In this document: positions 58,910-64,000 of the stretch, piece after piece | Numbering within the stretch: the first letter of the stretch is position 1 | Layout of the letters: each line of letters begins with the position of its first letter | From: Bradyrhizobium sp. 200 | GTDB taxonomy: Bacteria; Pseudomonadota; Alphaproteobacteria; Rhizobiales; Xanthobacteraceae | Direction of reading: 5' to 3' | NCBI RefSeq assembly: GCF_023100945.1 | Contig: NZ_CP064689.1 | Span: 4,384,001 to 4,448,000, forward strand | Length of the DNA: 64,000 nucleotides | Position numbers and translations under genes: made by a program | Notes under the pieces: generated by a model | Databases searched by the model: none | Told to the model about the DNA's origin: nothing | What the model saw: only the letters and a program-made list of their open reading frames with translations

Positions 58910-59328
58910 CTCAAACTCCTGCTTGACGTAGGAGCCGCCAGTTCAGACCGCTTTTTCTGGAAAAGGAAGAAGCCGCGGGACCCGATCCGGCGGCAGAGGC
59001 GACGATCTTAAACGCAGACGTCCGCCCATACCGCGATAATGCGGCGGCGGCGAGCGATGGTCATGGTCGCGGCGAAAGTCATGGGCGCGGCTATAAGGCC
59101 GCGCGGTTCCACGGTCAAGCCAAAACGGAAAATCGTGGGCCGACAAGTCGGCATCCAATCCCGCGCGGCGGCACGCCCGGCGTTCGAAAATCAATAAAAA
59201 CTGACCGGAATTTATTCGCCGAGCGGGGGTTTGAGGCTCACGGGAGACGCTAAATGCTCTCGACCGGTAATCGTTGCGCGGCCCAGCCGCTACCCGGTCC
59301 GATTTCGTCCAACCCCCAGGAGATCGCA
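58910..59328. other. Intergenic region, 419 bp
   Basis: Divergent spacer between paiB and the MBL-fold gene. Short frames occur (for example a 38-codon basic frame starting ATGGGCGCGGCTATAAGG near 59079), but none has an SD or recognisable family. No RNA gene or repeat seen. Confidence 0.4.
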
Positions 59329-60324
59329 ATGACCGAACTTACTCGCCGAGCAGCGCTCGCCGGCGTCGCTGCAACGACGTTGATGCCCCTCGCCGCCGCA
59401 ACGCCTGTACGAGCCGCCGCGCCATTGGCAGACAAGCAAAATGCCAGCTTCTACCGTTACAATGTCGGGACGCACCAGATCACGGTGGTTTGCGACGGCG
59501 TGGCGACCATCAACCTGTCCGACAACTACGCAACCGGCGCCACGAAGGAGGAAATCGGCAAGGTCTTTGTCGAACATCATCTGCCTGCGGACAAGGTGAC
59601 TCACAGCTTCAGTCCGGTCGTCGTCAATACCGGACCCAAGCTCGTCGTGATCGACACCGGTCTCGGGCCGGACCAGTTTACGCAAAGCAAGGGCAGAACC
59701 GGGCAATTCCATGCCAACCTCGCCGCAGCGAACATCGACCGCAACGCCGTGGATACCGTGATCATTTCCCACTTCCATGGCGACCACATCAACGGTCTTC
59801 TGGCCGCCGAAAGCAAGCCCGCCTTCGCCAACGCCGAGATCATGGTGCCGGCTGCCGAGTGGAAGTTCTGGATGGACGACGGCGAGATGAGCAAGGGAAT
59901 GGGAAACCCCATCCTTGAAAACAACTTCAAGAATATTCGGCGTGTTTTTGACGCTCTCGGCCGCAAGGTCACGCCATACGAAGCGGGCAAGGAACTGGCG
60001 CCCGGCATCACCTCTTTGGCGAGCCCCGGCCATACGCCCGGTCACACATCCTTCATCGTGGCGTCCGGCTCTGACAAGGTGCTGGTGCAGGTCGACATCA
60101 CGGCGGGCGCAGCGTTCTTGTTTGTGAAGCATCCGGAATGGAATTTGGCGTCCGACGTCGACAAGCCGCTCGCGGTGCAAACAAGACGTAAGCTGTATGA
60201 CATGGCGATCGCGGAAAAGATGCCGATCCAGGCATTCCACGCCGCCTTCCCCGGCCTGGTGCGTGTCGAGAAGGACGGCAGCGGTTATCGCTGGATTCCG
60301 GCCATCTGGAACGCGTCCCTGTAA
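59329..60324 (+). CDS. Secreted MBL-fold metallo-hydrolase
   Basis: 331 residues from ATG 59329 (CAGGAGATC upstream). A Tat-type signal (MTELTRRAALAGVAATTLMP) precedes the metallo-beta-lactamase fold: VVVNTGPKLVVIDTGLGPDQ, the HxHxDH motif ISHFHGDHINGL, ASPGHTPGHTSFIVASGSD (H), and FVKHPEWNLASDVDKPLAVQ. All main zinc ligands are present. It resembles quorum-quenching lactonase-like hydrolases of the periplasm, but the substrate is unknown. Confidence 0.88.
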   Translation: MTELTRRAALAGVAATTLMPLAAATPVRAAAPLADKQNASFYRYNVGTHQITVVCDGVATINLSDNYATGATKEEIGKVFVEHHLPADKVTHSFSPVVVNTGPKLVVIDTGLGPDQFTQSKGRTGQFHANLAAANIDRNAVDTVIISHFHGDHINGLLAAESKPAFANAEIMVPAAEWKFWMDDGEMSKGMGNPILENNFKNIRRVFDALGRKVTPYEAGKELAPGITSLASPGHTPGHTSFIVASGSDKVLVQVDITAGAAFLFVKHPEWNLASDVDKPLAVQTRRKLYDMAIAEKMPIQAFHAAFPGLVRVEKDGSGYRWIPAIWNASL

Positions 60325-60374
60325 GCGGAGGCTGATCCATCGGTGCTTGGCCGAGCTGCCTTCGCAGCTCGGCG

Positions 60375-60905
60375 CTACGACACCCGCCACAGCCATTCGG
60401 CAAGCTTCCCCATCACGTCGCCGACCAGCAGCAGGACGGCCGACCAGACCAGCGCGGAGACGAAATTGGCGATCTGGAACGGCCAGTAGGACATTTCGAA
60501 AATGCCGGCGGCGAGCGGCACCGAGGCGCGCAGCGGCCCGAAGAACCGGCCGATGAAAATCGAGGGCACGCCCCATTTCTGAACGAAAGCCTCGCCCCGC
60601 GGCAGGATCTCCGGGTAGCGCGACAGCGGCCACATCTCGGCGACGTGTTCCTTGTATTTGTAGCCGAACCAGTACGAGACCCAATCGCCCAGCGCCGCGC
60701 CTATGCCGCCGGCCAGCCAGACCGGCCAGAAGCTGATGCCGCTGACGCCGATCAGCGCGCCGATTGCAACCAGCGCCCCCCAGGCCGGCACGATCAGCGA
60801 AATGAAGGCGAGCGATTCGCCGAACGCCAGCACGAGAACGATCGGGGCGGCCCAAGCCTGATTGTCGCGCACGAATTCAGCCAGGGCGCGCACAAAATCT
60901 TCCAT
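60375..60905 (-). CDS. DedA family membrane protein
   Basis: 176 residues from ATG 60905 (GGAGG upstream; an in-frame ATG at 60956 gives a longer form). DedA/SNARE-associated motifs: SLAFISLIVPAWGALVAIGA, GGIGAALGDWVSYWFGYKYK (G-x-x-x-G-D), LPRGEAFVQKWGVPSIFIGR, FFGPLRASVPLAAGIFEMSY (R-x-x-x-P-x-x-A-G). DedA proteins are needed for membrane homeostasis and are thought to flip lipids. Confidence 0.9.
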   Translation of the reverse strand: MEDFVRALAEFVRDNQAWAAPIVLVLAFGESLAFISLIVPAWGALVAIGALIGVSGISFWPVWLAGGIGAALGDWVSYWFGYKYKEHVAEMWPLSRYPEILPRGEAFVQKWGVPSIFIGRFFGPLRASVPLAAGIFEMSYWPFQIANFVSALVWSAVLLLVGDVMGKLAEWLWRVS

Positions 60906-61158
60906 TTCCTGAAATGCCTCCGCCCCTTTTCCGCCGGTGAACCTTGGAGGTTCCAAGCCCCGCGAAGAGGTACGCCAGCCGATTGCGCGACTTCAAGTCA
61001 CAAAGCCGGAAACCAGACGTGATCGTCGTTGATTCCCACCGCCAAGAGGGTTACTGCCGCCCGCCATCGCGCCGGGGCGTCACCTTTTGAGCCCATCCGT
61101 GGCATAGTCACAGGAACCGATTCGCTGCCGCGCTCTCGCGCGCAACACCTAAAGAGCC

Positions 61159-63213
<2,055 letters not shown>

Positions 63214-63277
63214 TTTCACCGGTAGAGGCGACTTTCGGGCGATTTCCAGCATTTTTGGCCGGTTAGCGCCCGAATTT

Positions 63278-63292
63278 GCCCGTTTTCCGGGC
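63278..63292 (+). terminator. Weak hairpin after parE
   Basis: GCCCG (63278-63282) and CGGGC (63288-63292) pair across TTTTC, followed by CTTTCCC. Short stem; could terminate parE transcription weakly. Confidence 0.35.
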
Positions 63293-63448
63293 CTTTCCCG
63301 GTCATTCGTTTTCCGGTGGCTGTGTTCCTCCCGCAACAGCTTTTTGGGCGAGACTGCGTATAGTCACGGCACTGGGTTTTGGGAATCGGGTGCTCGCGCA
63401 CTTGCTGGAGCGGTCGGCTTTGACGCTTTGAACTAAGGGAATTGGGAC

Positions 63449-64000
63449 ATGAAGAAGTTAGTGATCGCTCTGGCCGCGGTAGCGGCGTTCACCGGATCGG
63501 CTGTTGCGGCTGATCTCGGAGCTCGCCCCTACACCAAGGCTCCGGCCCCCGTGACCCCCGTCTACAACTGGACCGGCTTCTACATCTTCGGCGGCGGCGG
63601 CGGCGGTCTGTGGAGTGCCGACAGCAACGTGCAGGACGTCGCCACTGGTGCTGCCCTCACCCGCGACCAGCGGCATGGCGGCAGCGGCTGGTTTGGAACG
63701 GTCGGCGGCGGCTATGACTGGCAGTTTGGCGGACGTTGGGTGGCCGGCATCTTCGGTGACGCACAGTTCGGAGATATTCGTGGCTCGGTCAGCGATCCCT
63801 TCACCTTCATCGGTGGCACGGAAGGTCGTATGAAGCTTGAGACCAGCTATGCCGCCGGTGTGCGGTTGGGCTATCTCGTTGCGCCCAACGTGCTGTCTTA
63901 CGTGAACGCTGGCTACTCTGGTTCAGAGTGGTCGGGTACGACTCAGAGCAGCCTGGCGGCTGGCCTCGGCGGCGTCGGCCTCACCACCACGCCTTCGTTT
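63449..64000 (+). CDS. Outer-membrane beta-barrel protein (Omp25/31-like), 5' part
   Basis: The first ~184 residues lie in the window; the gene runs off the end. Signal peptide MKKLVIALAAVAAFTGSAVA, then DLGARPYTKAPAPVTPVYNW and TGFYIFGGGGGGLWSADSNV, the hallmark start (Y-N-W-T-G-F-Y) of Bradyrhizobium/Brucella Omp25/31-type porin-like proteins. Alternating Gly/aromatic strands follow (GWFGTVGGGYDWQFGGRWVA). Confidence 0.9.
   Translation, partial: MKKLVIALAAVAAFTGSAVAADLGARPYTKAPAPVTPVYNWTGFYIFGGGGGGLWSADSNVQDVATGAALTRDQRHGGSGWFGTVGGGYDWQFGGRWVAGIFGDAQFGDIRGSVSDPFTFIGGTEGRMKLETSYAAGVRLGYLVAPNVLSYVNAGYSGSEWSGTTQSSLAAGLGGVGLTTTPSF

Noticed and set aside
58943..59329. 128-codon minus-strand frame in the paiB-MBL spacer
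   Set aside because: Arg/Pro/His-rich composition without SD or family resemblance; treated as noncoding.
59290..60855. 521-codon minus-strand frame over the MBL hydrolase and DedA
   Set aside because: It is the shadow of the MBL gene and an alternative frame of dedA; both real genes have intact motifs.

Overview
The window is a high-GC alphaproteobacterial chromosome segment, most likely from Bradyrhizobium or a close relative in the Nitrobacteraceae. The basis is the gene set: an NDUFS4-like complex I subunit, a two-domain cold shock protein, class I PHA synthase, the hom-glpX-recJ neighbourhood, an Omp25/31-type porin-like protein, and many tiny secreted or membrane proteins typical of that group. 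Recurrent rhizobial intergenic palindromes and two IS5-family traces support this. Nothing suggests a prophage, a plasmid backbone or a CRISPR array.

Layout. 1-1910: divergent isovaleryl-CoA dehydrogenase-like gene and TetR/AsnC regulators, with a candidate palindromic operator between them. 1968-5494: complex I accessory subunit, OpgC, and a NodU/CmcH-type carbamoyltransferase. 5832-8093: a Gly-rich secreted protein and a decayed catabolic cluster in which a cyclase/kynurenine-formamidase-like gene survives between remnants. 8166-19192: housekeeping and stress genes (CAP protein, DUF192, cold shock, sirtuin, glyoxalase, GST, PilZ), tRNA-Pro(UGG), tRNA-Glu(UUC), an orphan Flp pilin and many small ORFs. 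19298-25066: M20 amidohydrolase plus MFS exporter, a PrsW-like protease, HdeD, and DAHP synthase preceded by a complete aromatic-amino-acid attenuator. 25297-31284: small secreted proteins, the EF-P beta-lysylation genes epmB/epmA, divergent efp, and an M23-like protein. 31282-35473: IS remnant, a Thr-rich leader plus attenuator in front of a ThrRS that lacks the TGS and editing domains, AraC, AhpD-like protein and lytic transglycosylase. 35575-36407: an intact IS5/IS427-type element sitting exactly at the stop codon of a siderophore-interacting protein. 37209-41159: methyltransferase, AraC, LysR/tautomerase, SDR. 41193-49663: recJ, a soluble chemoreceptor-like protein, a HAD, and the aminotransferase-hom-glpX block. 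49952-53487: phaC, MAPEG, MFS. 53566-56154: a two-gene island (ACP/LnmK-like fusion plus NeuD-like acyltransferase) framed by a decayed and an intact copy of the same methyltransferase. 56151-58909: two different argC genes and paiB. 59329-64000: MBL hydrolase, DedA, parE and the start of an outer-membrane beta-barrel gene.

The most interesting points are the two ribosome-mediated attenuators (aromatic leader before aroG, threonine leader before a short ThrRS), and the small biosynthetic island at 53.8-55.4 kb, whose ACP-LnmK-like fusion suggests an unusual acyl-carrier-dependent acylation step. All functional calls rest on sequence motifs read by eye; no database search was run.
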